Assembly: GCA_905234355.1 (NCBI GenBank)
Contig: CAJOHP010000034.1
Coordinates: 1-14,232 of the forward strand
Origin: an uncultured Prevotella sp.
Lineage (GTDB): Bacteria; Bacteroidota; Bacteroidia; Bacteroidales; Bacteroidaceae
DNA length: 14,232 bases
Direction of reading: 5' to 3'
Positions 6,179 to 13,384 of the stretch are shown here, in pieces. Within the stretch, counting starts at the first letter, position 1, and each line of letters opens with the position of its first letter. The notes beneath the pieces were generated by a model. That model saw only the letters and a list, made by a program, of their open reading frames with translations. It was not told where the DNA came from and did not search any database. Made by a program: the position numbers and the translations under genes.

Positions 6179-8293
6179 ATGATCAACAAACAACTGTTAG
6201 AACCCGAGAGTATTGTCGTCATCGGCGGCAGCAACAATGTGCATAAGCCTGGCGGCGCTGTAGTGAGAAACCTGCTGGGCGGGAAGTATCAGGGCACGCT
6301 GCGCATCGTCAACCCTAAGGAAGACGAGGTGCAGGGCATCAAAGTGTTTCACGATGCCAAGGAGCTGCCTCCCACCGACCTGGCCATCGTGGTGGTGGCA
6401 GCCAAGTATTGCCCTCAGTATGTGGAATATCTGGCGGCCGAGAAAGGCGTGCGAGCGTTTATTATCCTCTCTGCCGGCTTCGGCGAGGAGACATCGGAGG
6501 GTGCCCGGCTGGAGCAGCAGATACTACAGACGTGCGAGCACTATGGTTGTGCGCTCATAGGCCCCAACTGCATCGGGCTGCTCACGCAGTGGCATCACTC
6601 CGTCTTCACCAAGCCCATACCCACATTGAGCAGCAAGGGGGTCGACTTCATTTCCGGGTCGGGGGCTACGGCGGTGTTTATTCTTGAGAGCGCCGTCACT
6701 AAGGGCTTGCAGTTCAACTCGGTATGGTCTATTGGCAATGGCAAGCAGATAGGCATAGAGACTGTGCTGGAGTATATGGACGAGCACTTCGATGCCGAGC
6801 GCGACTCGCTGGTCAAGCTGCTGTATATAGAGAATATAGCCGACCCCGACAAGCTGCTCTATCACGCCACGTCGCTCATCAGCAAGGGCTGTCGCATAGC
6901 TGCCATCAAGGCTGGCTCGAGCGAGAGTGGCAGCAGGGCGGCATCGAGTCATACGGGAGCCATCGCCTCAAGCGACTCCGCGGTAGAAGCCCTCTTCCGC
7001 AAGGCAGGCATCGTGCGCTGTTTTTCGCGTGAGGAGCTCACCACCGTGGGCTGCATCTTCACCCTGCCGCGCTTCACGGGGCGCAACTTTGCCATCGTGA
7101 CCCACGCGGGCGGGCCGGGCGTGATGCTCACCGATGCGCTTTCGAAAGGAGGCATGAGCGTGCCGCAGCTCAGCGGCCACGTGGCGGAAGAGCTGAAGAC
7201 ACAGCTCTATCCGGGAAGCAGCGTGGCCAACCCCATCGACATCCTTGCCACGGGCACGCCCGAGCATCTGGGCATAGCCATCGACTACTGCGAAAACCGC
7301 TTCGACGAGATCGACGCTATCATGGTCATCTTCGGCACGCCTGGTCTTGTCAAGGTCTATGAGACTTACGACGTGCTGCACAAGAAAATCCTGGAGTGCA
7401 AGAAACCCATATTCCCCATCTTGCCCAGTGTCAACACGGCCGGCCCAGAGGTTCAGGAGTTCCTGCGTCGGGGCCACGTCAACTTCAGCGACGAGGTGAC
7501 GCTGGCCACGGCGCTCACACAGATTATGAAGACCCCGGCACCGGCCGACCAGTCGCTGCAGATACACGGCGTAGACGTGCCGCGCATCCGTCGCATCATC
7601 GACGGACTGAGGGGGCAACGACAGACAGACGCCACAGCTGGTGCCACGTGGGCTGAAGGCGAGGAGACAGCAGCTTATCTGCCGCCCCATCTGGTGCACG
7701 AGCTGCTGGAGTGTGCCGGCATACCCAGCGTGCCGGAGTTTGTGAGTGCCAAGCAAGAGGAGGTCGTGGCCTTTGCCGACCGCTGTGGCTATCCCGTAGT
7801 GGCCAAGGTCGTGGGGCCTGTCCATAAAAGCGACGTGGGCGGCGTGACGCTCAATATCAGGTCGAAGGAAGTGCTTTGTGCAGAGTTTGTGCGCATGATG
7901 CAGATACCTGATGCCACGGCCGTGATGGTGCAGAAGATGATAAAAGGCACCGAGCTGTTCATCGGAGCAAAATATGAAGAGCGCTTCGGCCATGTGGTGC
8001 TCTGCGGGTTGGGCGGCATCTTCGTCGAGGTGCTCAAGGATGTGTCGAGCGGTCTGGCCCCGCTCACTTACGAGGAGGCCGACTCCATGATACGTTCGTT
8101 GCGAGGCTATAAGATAATAAAAGGTACGCGCGGTCAACGGGGTATCAACGAGCGCAAGTATGCCGAAATCATCGTGCGTCTCTCCACGCTGCTGCGCTTT
8201 GCCACCGAGATAAAAGAAATGGACATCAACCCGCTGCTGGCCGATGAGAACGGCGTCACTGCTGTCGATGCCCGTATCTTGGTGAAGGTATGA
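6179..8293 (+). CDS. ADP-forming acetate/acyl-CoA ligase (fused alpha-beta subunits)
   Basis: The 704-residue protein joins the alpha and beta subunits of ADP-forming acyl-CoA synthetase, which interconverts acetyl- or acyl-CoA + ADP + Pi with free acid + CoA + ATP. It thus gives fermenters substrate-level ATP while excreting acetate or other acids. The N-terminal CoA-binding Rossmann domain starts with IVVIGGSNNVHKPGG (residues 12-26). A succinyl-CoA-ligase-like domain with GPNCIGLL follows. His258, in SSHTGA, fits the phosphohistidine of the alpha part. From about residue 490 there is an ATP-grasp domain with AKVVGPVHKSDVGGV (542-556); His549 fits the second, beta-side histidine, and EMDINPLL lies near the C-terminus. 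Both catalytic histidines therefore look intact. Substrate choice (acetate, propionate, branched or aryl acids) cannot be read from the sequence. It has its own promoter and appears monocistronic. Confidence 0.88.
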   Translation: MINKQLLEPESIVVIGGSNNVHKPGGAVVRNLLGGKYQGTLRIVNPKEDEVQGIKVFHDAKELPPTDLAIVVVAAKYCPQYVEYLAAEKGVRAFIILSAGFGEETSEGARLEQQILQTCEHYGCALIGPNCIGLLTQWHHSVFTKPIPTLSSKGVDFISGSGATAVFILESAVTKGLQFNSVWSIGNGKQIGIETVLEYMDEHFDAERDSLVKLLYIENIADPDKLLYHATSLISKGCRIAAIKAGSSESGSRAASSHTGAIASSDSAVEALFRKAGIVRCFSREELTTVGCIFTLPRFTGRNFAIVTHAGGPGVMLTDALSKGGMSVPQLSGHVAEELKTQLYPGSSVANPIDILATGTPEHLGIAIDYCENRFDEIDAIMVIFGTPGLVKVYETYDVLHKKILECKKPIFPILPSVNTAGPEVQEFLRRGHVNFSDEVTLATALTQIMKTPAPADQSLQIHGVDVPRIRRIIDGLRGQRQTDATAGATWAEGEETAAYLPPHLVHELLECAGIPSVPEFVSAKQEEVVAFADRCGYPVVAKVVGPVHKSDVGGVTLNIRSKEVLCAEFVRMMQIPDATAVMVQKMIKGTELFIGAKYEERFGHVVLCGLGGIFVEVLKDVSSGLAPLTYEEADSMIRSLRGYKIIKGTRGQRGINERKYAEIIVRLSTLLRFATEIKEMDINPLLADENGVTAVDARILVKV

Positions 8294-8299
8294 GTCTGT

Positions 8300-8333
8300 G
8301 GGGTGGGGAGGCGTCTTCATGCCTTCCCACCTC
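8300..8333. terminator. Hairpin between convergent acyl-CoA ligase and guanine deaminase genes
   Basis: Bases 8300-8312 pair with 8321-8333 as a 13-bp stem with two G-T wobbles and an 8-nt loop (8313-8320). It begins 6 nt after the ligase stop and includes two bases of the deaminase stop codon (8332-8334). No T tract follows on either strand, so it may protect 3' ends or terminate weakly in both directions. Confidence 0.5.
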
Positions 8334-8799
8334 AATACGCTGTCTTGTCGGTCTTTTCGTCCCACATCTCAAAGGCCTCCTGTGCCTCTTTGTGCATGAG
8401 CACATGGCAGGGCTTGGAGCGCTGTGAGGCAGGTAGCGCTATCTCGCGGTAGATGAAGTCGTCGTCGAAACCGATGGCTGCGGCATCCTTGCGGTCGTTG
8501 GCCATATAGATGGCGTCGAGGCGGGCCCAGTAGATGGCACCGAAGCACATGGGGCAGGGCTCGCACGAGGTGTAGATGGTGCAGCCCTTGAGGTCGAAGG
8601 TGCCGAGCTTCTTGCAGGCATTCCTGATGGCTGTCACTTCGGCATGCGCCGTGGGGTCGCATAGCATGGTCACACTGTTGGAGCCCTCGGCCACAATCTG
8701 GCCGTCGCGGGCTATGACGGCGCCGAAGGGGCCGCCGCCATGCTGCACACTCTCCTTGGAGAGGACAATGGCACGCTGCATGAGTTCTTCTTTTGTCAT
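8332..8799 (-). CDS. guaD: Guanine deaminase (GuaD-like cytidine-deaminase-fold enzyme)
   Basis: The 155-residue protein is a zinc deaminase of the CDA superfamily. The zinc and proton-shuttle residues are intact: His52 and Glu54 in the PTAHAE motif, Cys82 and Cys85 in SCEPCPMC. Its length, the GGPFGAVI segment (22-29), the GFDDDFIY stretch (110-117) and the C-terminal Tyr match the Bacillus subtilis GuaD type rather than TadA, so conversion of guanine to xanthine in purine salvage is the best call; another purine or nucleoside substrate is possible. I chose ATG 8797-8799 because it aligns with the family N-terminus. An in-frame ATG at 8841 would add 14 residues and overlap the end of the upstream HD gene. 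It lies 25 nt after that gene on the same strand, suggesting co-transcription, and converges on the acyl-CoA ligase gene. Confidence 0.85.
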   Translation of the reverse strand: MTKEELMQRAIVLSKESVQHGGGPFGAVIARDGQIVAEGSNSVTMLCDPTAHAEVTAIRNACKKLGTFDLKGCTIYTSCEPCPMCFGAIYWARLDAIYMANDRKDAAAIGFDDDFIYREIALPASQRSKPCHVLMHKEAQEAFEMWDEKTDKTAY

Positions 8800-8824
8800 A
8801 GGGTAGGGGAGTAAAGGGGTCTTT

Positions 8825-9460
8825 TTATTTTGTCTCTTCATCGAAGTATCTGTCAAACTGCCGGTGCAGTGCTGTCTCGTCGGCAATGATGGCCCTCAGC
8901 TGTCGCAGGCTCTGCTCGTTGGGCGAGTGGGGCAGCCACAGTCTGATGTATCCGCTTTCGCTGTATTTGCTGTGCATGTGCTCCAGAAATCGCTGCCACT
9001 GCTGCTCCCTGTCGAGCTGCGGATAGTTGGCCAGCCCGTATTGCACGGTGCGTCTGAACACCGTCTCGCACGAGATGTCGCGGTCGGCCTCGGCCACTAT
9101 CTTGCCATAGATGGAGCGTGGCGCTCGTGCGGCCGAGGCACGATGGTCTTCCACCGCCTCCTTCATCACCCTGATTTGCTCGGCACTGAACCATCGGCGC
9201 AGGCGGGCGTCGCGCTCGAGCATGCGCCCGCCGGTGAGGTGGTGGACGGCACGCGGCCCCGACATGCCCAGGTCGTGATAGGCGGCAATGGTGTAGACCA
9301 TGTCGATGTCGGCCCCGGTGGCAGGCACCAAGGCCAGCGAACGGCGTATCACACGCGTGACGTGCTCCATGTTGTGGGCCTTGTCGAAGTGGGCGTAGGC
9401 TGGTAGAATCTGTGTCTCGATAAACTCGACCAAATCGAGGCTTGCGGTGTTCTTTAGCAT
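8825..9460 (-). CDS. HD-domain metal-dependent phosphohydrolase
   Basis: The 211-residue protein has the HD hydrolase pattern: His29 and His33 in AHNMEH, the His62-Asp63 pair in AAYHDLGM, His106 in EDHR, and the later Asp126 in EADRDIS. It resembles small stand-alone HD phosphohydrolases of the YedJ type. Such enzymes usually cleave phosphate esters or nucleotides with a divalent metal, but no substrate can be assigned. The C-terminal third (about 140-211) is helical and rich in charged residues. The gene opens a probable two-gene unit with guaD, 25 nt apart, which hints at a nucleotide link but does not prove it. Its promoter overlaps that of menA on the other strand. Confidence 0.78.
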   Translation of the reverse strand: MLKNTASLDLVEFIETQILPAYAHFDKAHNMEHVTRVIRRSLALVPATGADIDMVYTIAAYHDLGMSGPRAVHHLTGGRMLERDARLRRWFSAEQIRVMKEAVEDHRASAARAPRSIYGKIVAEADRDISCETVFRRTVQYGLANYPQLDREQQWQRFLEHMHSKYSESGYIRLWLPHSPNEQSLRQLRAIIADETALHRQFDRYFDEETK

Positions 9461-9477
9461 AACTTTTCAGGAGTAAG

Positions 9478-9509
9478 TTTGCAAATGTACGAATAATTTT
9501 CTACTTTTG
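9478..9509 (+). promoter_or_regulatory. menA promoter
   Basis: TTTG (9478-9481) and TACTTTTG (9502-9509) are separated by exactly 20 nt, a full match to the consensus. Predicted start is near 9515, about 20 nt before ATG 9535. An A-rich stretch precedes the start codon in place of a Shine-Dalgarno. Confidence 0.78.
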
Positions 9510-9513
9510 CAAA
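9482..9513 (-). promoter_or_regulatory. Promoter of the HD hydrolase-guaD unit
   Basis: On the reverse strand TTTG (9510-9513) and TACATTTG (9482-9489) are separated by exactly 20 nt, a full match to the Bacteroidetes consensus. Transcription should start near 9475, giving a leader of only about 15 nt. It occupies almost the same bases as the menA promoter. Confidence 0.75.
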
Positions 9514-9534
9514 AAAAACAAGCAAAACTATCTT

Positions 9535-10440
9535 ATGGAAGTAAAGAAAAACTCTGTAAAGGCATGGTTTCTGGCTGCACGGCCGAAGACGCTCTCCGGC
9601 GCTGCCGTGCCTGTGATGATTGGTCTGGCCCTTGCCTATACCGATGCGCAGGGCTATGAGGGCAACGTGTTCAGCTGGACGGCAGCGGTGCTCTGTCTGC
9701 TTTTTGCCTTTGTCATGCAGATAGATGCCAACTTCGTCAACGACTTTGTCGACTATGCTCGTGGCACCGACGACAGCGCCACGCGCTTAGGGCCGGAGCG
9801 GGCTTGTGCCCAGGGATGGATAGATGTGGAGAAGATGAAGCATGCCATTGCCGCCACTACCTGTCTGGCTTGTGTCGTAGGGTTGCCCCTAGTGCTTTAT
9901 GGCGGACTGGAGATGCTTCTGGTCGGGCTGTTTTGTGTGGTGTTCTGCTTTCTCTACACCACCCATTTGTCCTACATGGGGCTGGGCGATGTGCTCGTCC
10001 TGGTGTTTTTCGGTGTTGTGCCCGTGTGCGTCAGCTACTATGTACAGCTGCATGAGGTGCCGCTGCATGTGCTGGCTGCATCGGTGGCTTGTGGCTTGGT
10101 GGTCGACGCCTTACTGCTGGTCAACAACTTCCGCGACCGCGACACCGACCGCGTGGCCAACAAGCAGACCCTTGTCGTGCGCATCGGGCCCGACGCCACG
10201 CTCTGGCTCTATCTGTCCTGCGGCGTCGTGGCCTGCGCCATCGGTGCTGTGGCCTTCACGCTCACCGGTCATCAGCTGGCTGCCCTGCTGCCTCTGGTCT
10301 ATCTTGCCTTGCACGTGGGCACATGGCTCCAGATGAAAAGACTCTGGCAGGGACGTGCGCTCAACGCGTGTCTGGCCAGCACGGCACGCAACATTTTCGT
10401 CTATGGCCTGACGGTGACTGTCGGTCTGCTAATACTCTAA
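9535..10440 (+). CDS. menA: 1,4-dihydroxy-2-naphthoate polyprenyltransferase
   Basis: The 301-residue membrane protein is a UbiA-superfamily prenyltransferase that attaches a polyprenyl chain to 1,4-dihydroxy-2-naphthoate, giving demethylmenaquinone for anaerobic respiration. Two Asp-rich motifs that bind Mg-diphosphate are visible: NDFVDYARGTDD (69-80), followed by RLGPERA, and NNFRDRDTD (197-205), followed by NKQTLVVRIG. The N-terminus WFLAARPKTLSGAAVPV (11-27) is typical of MenA. Eight or nine hydrophobic segments fill the rest. No other men gene is adjacent, so the gene is probably transcribed alone from its own consensus promoter. Its last 12 bases overlap, tail to tail, the end of the lipoprotein gene on the other strand. 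Confidence 0.93.
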   Translation: MEVKKNSVKAWFLAARPKTLSGAAVPVMIGLALAYTDAQGYEGNVFSWTAAVLCLLFAFVMQIDANFVNDFVDYARGTDDSATRLGPERACAQGWIDVEKMKHAIAATTCLACVVGLPLVLYGGLEMLLVGLFCVVFCFLYTTHLSYMGLGDVLVLVFFGVVPVCVSYYVQLHEVPLHVLAASVACGLVVDALLLVNNFRDRDTDRVANKQTLVVRIGPDATLWLYLSCGVVACAIGAVAFTLTGHQLAALLPLVYLALHVGTWLQMKRLWQGRALNACLASTARNIFVYGLTVTVGLLIL

Positions 10441-11229
10441 GAGCTTCATTTCTACCTTACCATCCAAGCCGACCAGTGTCTCCACCAGATAGCAGCTGGC
10501 CCCGTCGGGTATGCACAGCGTAGCGTGGAAGTGGAAGCCCTGTGCGTCGGCATGGTGGTATTGCATGTTGCCCAGGATGGCCTTGGAGAGGAAGTCCTTA
10601 GGCACCTTCGCCTGATACATCTCTTTCCGGAAGTCGCGGGAGAAGAGACGCTCGGCACCACGGAACAGGCTGATGTGTATGATGTTGTCGTAGTAGATAT
10701 TCTCTACTTCCACGCCATCGTCGGTGTAGGTGGTCTTCGTGACCTTGTAGCGGGTGGGGTTGATGGCGATATACCAGTGATAGCGCTGTCCGCCAAGCAT
10801 CACCACCGAGTCGGTCTTCACCACACGGTTGGTGTTGAGCACCTTTGGCTCCGGCTGCGTGTCGAAGTCGAGCACGTCGTTGGGGTCGTCGCTTTTGCTT
10901 AGTTTCACGATGTCGCCGTTCTGGTTCTTAAACCAAAATGTGTGGGCAGCTTGTTTCTCGATGTGATATGCGCTGCTTCCTATGAACAGCGAGTCGCCCG
11001 CGATATGAAACTCTGCCGGCTGGCTCGTTGAGTCAGGGAAGAAGATAGAGTCTCCCTTGGCACGAAAAGACACTTCCTCGGTCTCCGTATCCACCCATAC
11101 GCCCTGCAGCATGGCCTTGGCCTGCCGGCTCTCCTCCCGTGCCGGCGAGGCACTCTGGCCGTCAGGCTTCTGCTTGCACGAGGCGCACAGGGCAAGCAGC
11201 AATGCGAGAATAAGGCTCTGTCTCATCAT
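10429..11229 (-). CDS. Hypothetical lipoprotein, possibly DUF4738 family
   Basis: The 266-residue protein begins with a clear lipoprotein signal: MMRQSLILALLLALCASC, with the lipidated Cys at 18. The residues after it (KQKPDG) lack the acidic run that often directs Bacteroidetes lipoproteins to the cell surface, so a periplasm-facing anchor is more likely (inference). The remainder is soluble and beta-rich, starting with GVWVDTETEEVSF, a pattern seen in small ligand-binding or lipocalin-like Bacteroidales lipoproteins. I believe it fits DUF4738 but cannot confirm this; no function is known to me. It lies 39 nt after ugd on the same strand with no promoter box between, so it is probably the last gene of the rfbC-ugd unit. 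Its stop is inside the menA coding end. Confidence 0.78.
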   Translation of the reverse strand: MMRQSLILALLLALCASCKQKPDGQSASPAREESRQAKAMLQGVWVDTETEEVSFRAKGDSIFFPDSTSQPAEFHIAGDSLFIGSSAYHIEKQAAHTFWFKNQNGDIVKLSKSDDPNDVLDFDTQPEPKVLNTNRVVKTDSVVMLGGQRYHWYIAINPTRYKVTKTTYTDDGVEVENIYYDNIIHISLFRGAERLFSRDFRKEMYQAKVPKDFLSKAILGNMQYHHADAQGFHFHATLCIPDGASCYLVETLVGLDGKVEMKLLEY

Positions 11230-11268
11230 GTCTCTCTCTCTGTTTTTTCTGTGATGCGTGCGTGATGG

Positions 11269-12585
11269 TCACTTGCCTATGCAGTGATACTCGAAGTCGT
11301 TTTCGAGCACCTCTTCTATGTCGAAGATGTTGCGTCCGTCGATGACGAGCGGGTGGCGCATGGCCTTGCGTATGACTCCCCATGTGGGCAGGCGAAACTC
11401 CTTCCACTCCGTGAGCAGCAGCAGGGCATCGGCATCGAGCACGGCGTCGTACATGTCGCGGCAGTAGGTCACGCTGTCGCCTATGCGCCGGCGGCACTCA
11501 TCCATGGCGATGGGGTCGTAGACGCGCAGGTGGCATCCGGCCTTGAGCAGCTTGTCTATCATCACCAGGGCAGTCGACTCACGCATGTCGTCGGTCTCGG
11601 GCTTGAAGGCCAGTCCCCAGAGGGCTATGGTCTTGCCCCCGAGGCTTTCGCCCTTGAAGGCCCGTTGCAGTTTCTCAAACAAGATGCCTTTCTGCCGCTC
11701 GTTCACGCGCTCTACGGCCTTGAGCACCTCCATGGAGTAGCCCTGCTGGTCGGCAGTCTTGATGAGCGCCTTCACGTCTTTGGGGAAGCAGCTGCCGCCA
11801 TAGCCGCAGCCGGCATAGAGAAACTTCCGTCCGATGCGTGTGTCGGCACCTATGCCGGCGCGCACCATATTGACGTCGGCCCCCACACGCTCGCACAGAT
11901 TGGCTATGTCGTTCATAAACGAGATGCGTGTGGCAAGCATCGAGTTGGCGGCATACTTCGTCATCTCGGCCGAAGGAATGTCCATGAATATCACGCGGAA
12001 GTTGTTGATCAGGAATGGTTTGTAGAGCCGGGTGAGCAGCTTCTTGGCTTTCTCGCTCTCCACGCCCACGACGACCCTGTCGGGCGACATGAAGTCCTTG
12101 ATGGCATTGCCCTCCTTGAGAAACTCCGGGTTCGACGCTACGTCGAAGGGCACGTCGCATCCGCGCTTCGCGAGCTCCTCGCTGATGGCGGCTTTCACCT
12201 TGGCCGCAGTGCCTACAGGCACCGTCGACTTGGTGACCACCACGACATATTTATCCAGATGCTGGCCTATGGTGCGGGCCACCTGCAGCACATACTTCAG
12301 GTCGGCCGAGCCGTCTTCGTCGGGTGGAGTGCCCACGGCCGAGAATACGATGTCCTGCTCGTTGAGCACCGAGGCCAGGTCGGTGGTGAACTTCAGTCGG
12401 CCGGCCTTCACGTTCTTCAGCACCATCTGGTCCAGGCCGGGCTCATAGATGGGCATCTCGCCGCGCTGCAGTCGTTCTATCTTGGTGGCATCAACGTCCA
12501 CGCAAGTCACATTGACACCTGTCTCTGCAAAGCAGGTGCCCGACACCAGGCCTACGTAGCCCGTACCGACAATTGCGATATTCAT
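11269..12585 (-). CDS. ugd: UDP-glucose 6-dehydrogenase
   Basis: The 438-residue enzyme oxidises UDP-glucose to UDP-glucuronate with two NAD+, in the cytoplasm, supplying a precursor for capsule, O-antigen or other surface glycans. The Rossmann motif is GTGYVGLVSG (7-16). Family hallmarks include YEPGLDQM (47-54), TKSTVPVGT (118-126), NPEFLKEG (152-159), TKYAANSMLA (209-218, with Lys210 and Asn214) and the catalytic Cys266 in YGGSCFPKD. The C-terminal UDP-binding domain includes WGLAFKPETDDMRES. Length is normal for the family. ATG 12583-12585 gives the canonical start MNIAIVG; the upstream in-frame ATG at 12654 would overlap the end of rfbC and add a non-family 23-residue tail. It follows rfbC by 61 nt on the same strand and precedes the lipoprotein gene by 39 nt. 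Confidence 0.94.
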   Translation of the reverse strand: MNIAIVGTGYVGLVSGTCFAETGVNVTCVDVDATKIERLQRGEMPIYEPGLDQMVLKNVKAGRLKFTTDLASVLNEQDIVFSAVGTPPDEDGSADLKYVLQVARTIGQHLDKYVVVVTKSTVPVGTAAKVKAAISEELAKRGCDVPFDVASNPEFLKEGNAIKDFMSPDRVVVGVESEKAKKLLTRLYKPFLINNFRVIFMDIPSAEMTKYAANSMLATRISFMNDIANLCERVGADVNMVRAGIGADTRIGRKFLYAGCGYGGSCFPKDVKALIKTADQQGYSMEVLKAVERVNERQKGILFEKLQRAFKGESLGGKTIALWGLAFKPETDDMRESTALVMIDKLLKAGCHLRVYDPIAMDECRRRIGDSVTYCRDMYDAVLDADALLLLTEWKEFRLPTWGVIRKAMRHPLVIDGRNIFDIEEVLENDFEYHCIGK

Positions 12586-12646
12586 AGTGGGGTGATTTTT
12601 TTTGTAATAGTAAGATGATTGCTTGATGCTATTTCCGTTTGGGGCG

Positions 12647-13195
12647 CTACTCAAACAGCACAGCGTCCTTGAGCAGCGGCTGCTTCAGGTCTTTCTCGCT
12701 GGTGAGCACCTCGGCAGGCTCGATGGGCCAGTCGATGCCCAGTGCAGGGTCGTTCCATCTCACGCCGGCTTCTGCCTGCGGACGATACGCATTGTCTACC
12801 TTGTAGGTGAAGATAGCCTCGTCGCTGAGCACAAGGAAGCCATGGGCAAAGCCGCGGGGGATGAAGAACTGGCGCTTGTTCTCCTCGCTCAGCTCCACCA
12901 TGACGTGCTGTCCGAAGGTGTGCGACGTGCGGCGCAGGTCTACAGCCACATCGAGCACCGTGCCACGGATGACCCTCACGAGCTTGGCCTGCGACCATTC
13001 GCCCTGCTGGTAGTGCAGACCGCGCAGCACACCACGCGACGACTTCGACTCATTGTCCTGTATGAACTTCACTGGCCCTACGTGCCGGCAAAACTCTTCC
13101 TCCTTCCATGTCTCCATGAAATAGCCGCGCGCATCGGCAAACACGCGGGGCTCGATGATATACACACCCTCTATGGCTGTCTTTTTGTATTCCAT
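12647..13195 (-). CDS. rfbC: dTDP-4-dehydrorhamnose 3,5-epimerase
   Basis: The 182-residue cupin-fold protein is RmlC/RfbC, which epimerises dTDP-4-keto-6-deoxyglucose at C3 and C5 on the way to dTDP-L-rhamnose. Hallmarks are DARGYFMETW (21-30, substrate-binding Arg23), VLRGLHYQ with the catalytic base His61, Lys71, IPRGFAHGF (112-120), YKVDN with Tyr131, and ALGIDWP (151-157). The length is typical. The usual partners rfbA, rfbB and rfbD are not in the window; instead the gene heads a probable unit with ugd, which suggests the nucleotide-sugar genes are scattered. A promoter -7 box lies about 84 nt upstream. A 31-codon ORF (13171-13266) overlaps the start in another frame. Confidence 0.93.
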   Translation of the reverse strand: MEYKKTAIEGVYIIEPRVFADARGYFMETWKEEEFCRHVGPVKFIQDNESKSSRGVLRGLHYQQGEWSQAKLVRVIRGTVLDVAVDLRRTSHTFGQHVMVELSEENKRQFFIPRGFAHGFLVLSDEAIFTYKVDNAYRPQAEAGVRWNDPALGIDWPIEPAEVLTSEKDLKQPLLKDAVLFE

Positions 13196-13266
13196 CTCTT
13201 TATATATATTAATAAGGTGTAGTGCCTCTGCACGAATGTGTTCACTTCGTCGCTGGCGAGGCCCAT
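13171..13266 (-). CDS. Possible small ORF or leader peptide upstream of rfbC (31 aa)
   Basis: The reverse strand from ATG 13264-13266 reads MGLASDEVNTFVQRHYTLL, continues into an AT-rich tail (IYIKRW...) and stops at 13171-13173, 25 bases inside rfbC. The first 18 codons mostly end in G or C, as in the real genes nearby, although the surrounding gap is AT-rich; this is the only sign of coding. The ATG lies only a few bases past the predicted transcript start. It may be a short protein, a leader peptide coupled to rfbC, or a gene remnant. I recognise no family. Confidence 0.3.
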   Translation of the reverse strand: MGLASDEVNTFVQRHYTLLIYIKRWNTKRQP

Positions 13267-13278
13267 GTTTTCGAGGTG

Positions 13279-13286
13279 CAAAAGTA
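13279..13286 (-). promoter_or_regulatory. Bacteroidetes -7 box upstream of rfbC-ugd
   Basis: The reverse strand reads TACTTTTG (exact TAnnTTTG), with only a TTTT-like -33 at about the right distance. Predicted transcript start is near 13272, which would give rfbC a leader of about 75 nt containing the small ORF. Confidence 0.55.
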
Positions 13287-13371
13287 CTAATTATATTTGG
13301 AATAAAAAAGCGTTTTTTTCGATTTAAGCGTTTTTTATGCTCATTTTCATTGCCGTATCAAGAAAAAGTTG

Positions 13372-13379
13372 TAACTTTG
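13372..13379 (+). promoter_or_regulatory. Bacteroidetes -7 box at the start of the HU-CCDC81 gene
   Basis: TAACTTTG matches TAnnTTTG exactly; ATTG at 13349-13352 is a one-mismatch -33 element 19 nt upstream. The box ends only 5 nt before the GTG start at 13385, implying leaderless or nearly leaderless translation. A second match, TATATTTG at 13292-13299, could drive a longer transcript. Confidence 0.55.
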
Positions 13380-13384
13380 CACTC

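Noticed and set aside
6968..8365. A 465-codon open frame on the - strand opposite the acyl-CoA ligase
   Set aside because: Shadow of the ligase reading frame; no recognisable motifs, His-rich composition.
8800..8886. Longer N-termini for the guanine deaminase (ATG 8841 or 8886)
   Set aside because: The added residues overlap the end of the HD gene and have no counterpart in GuaD proteins, which begin near the chosen MTKEELM.
11284..12618. A 444-codon open frame on the + strand opposite ugd
   Set aside because: Shadow of ugd; Val/Leu/His/Gly-rich with no motifs.
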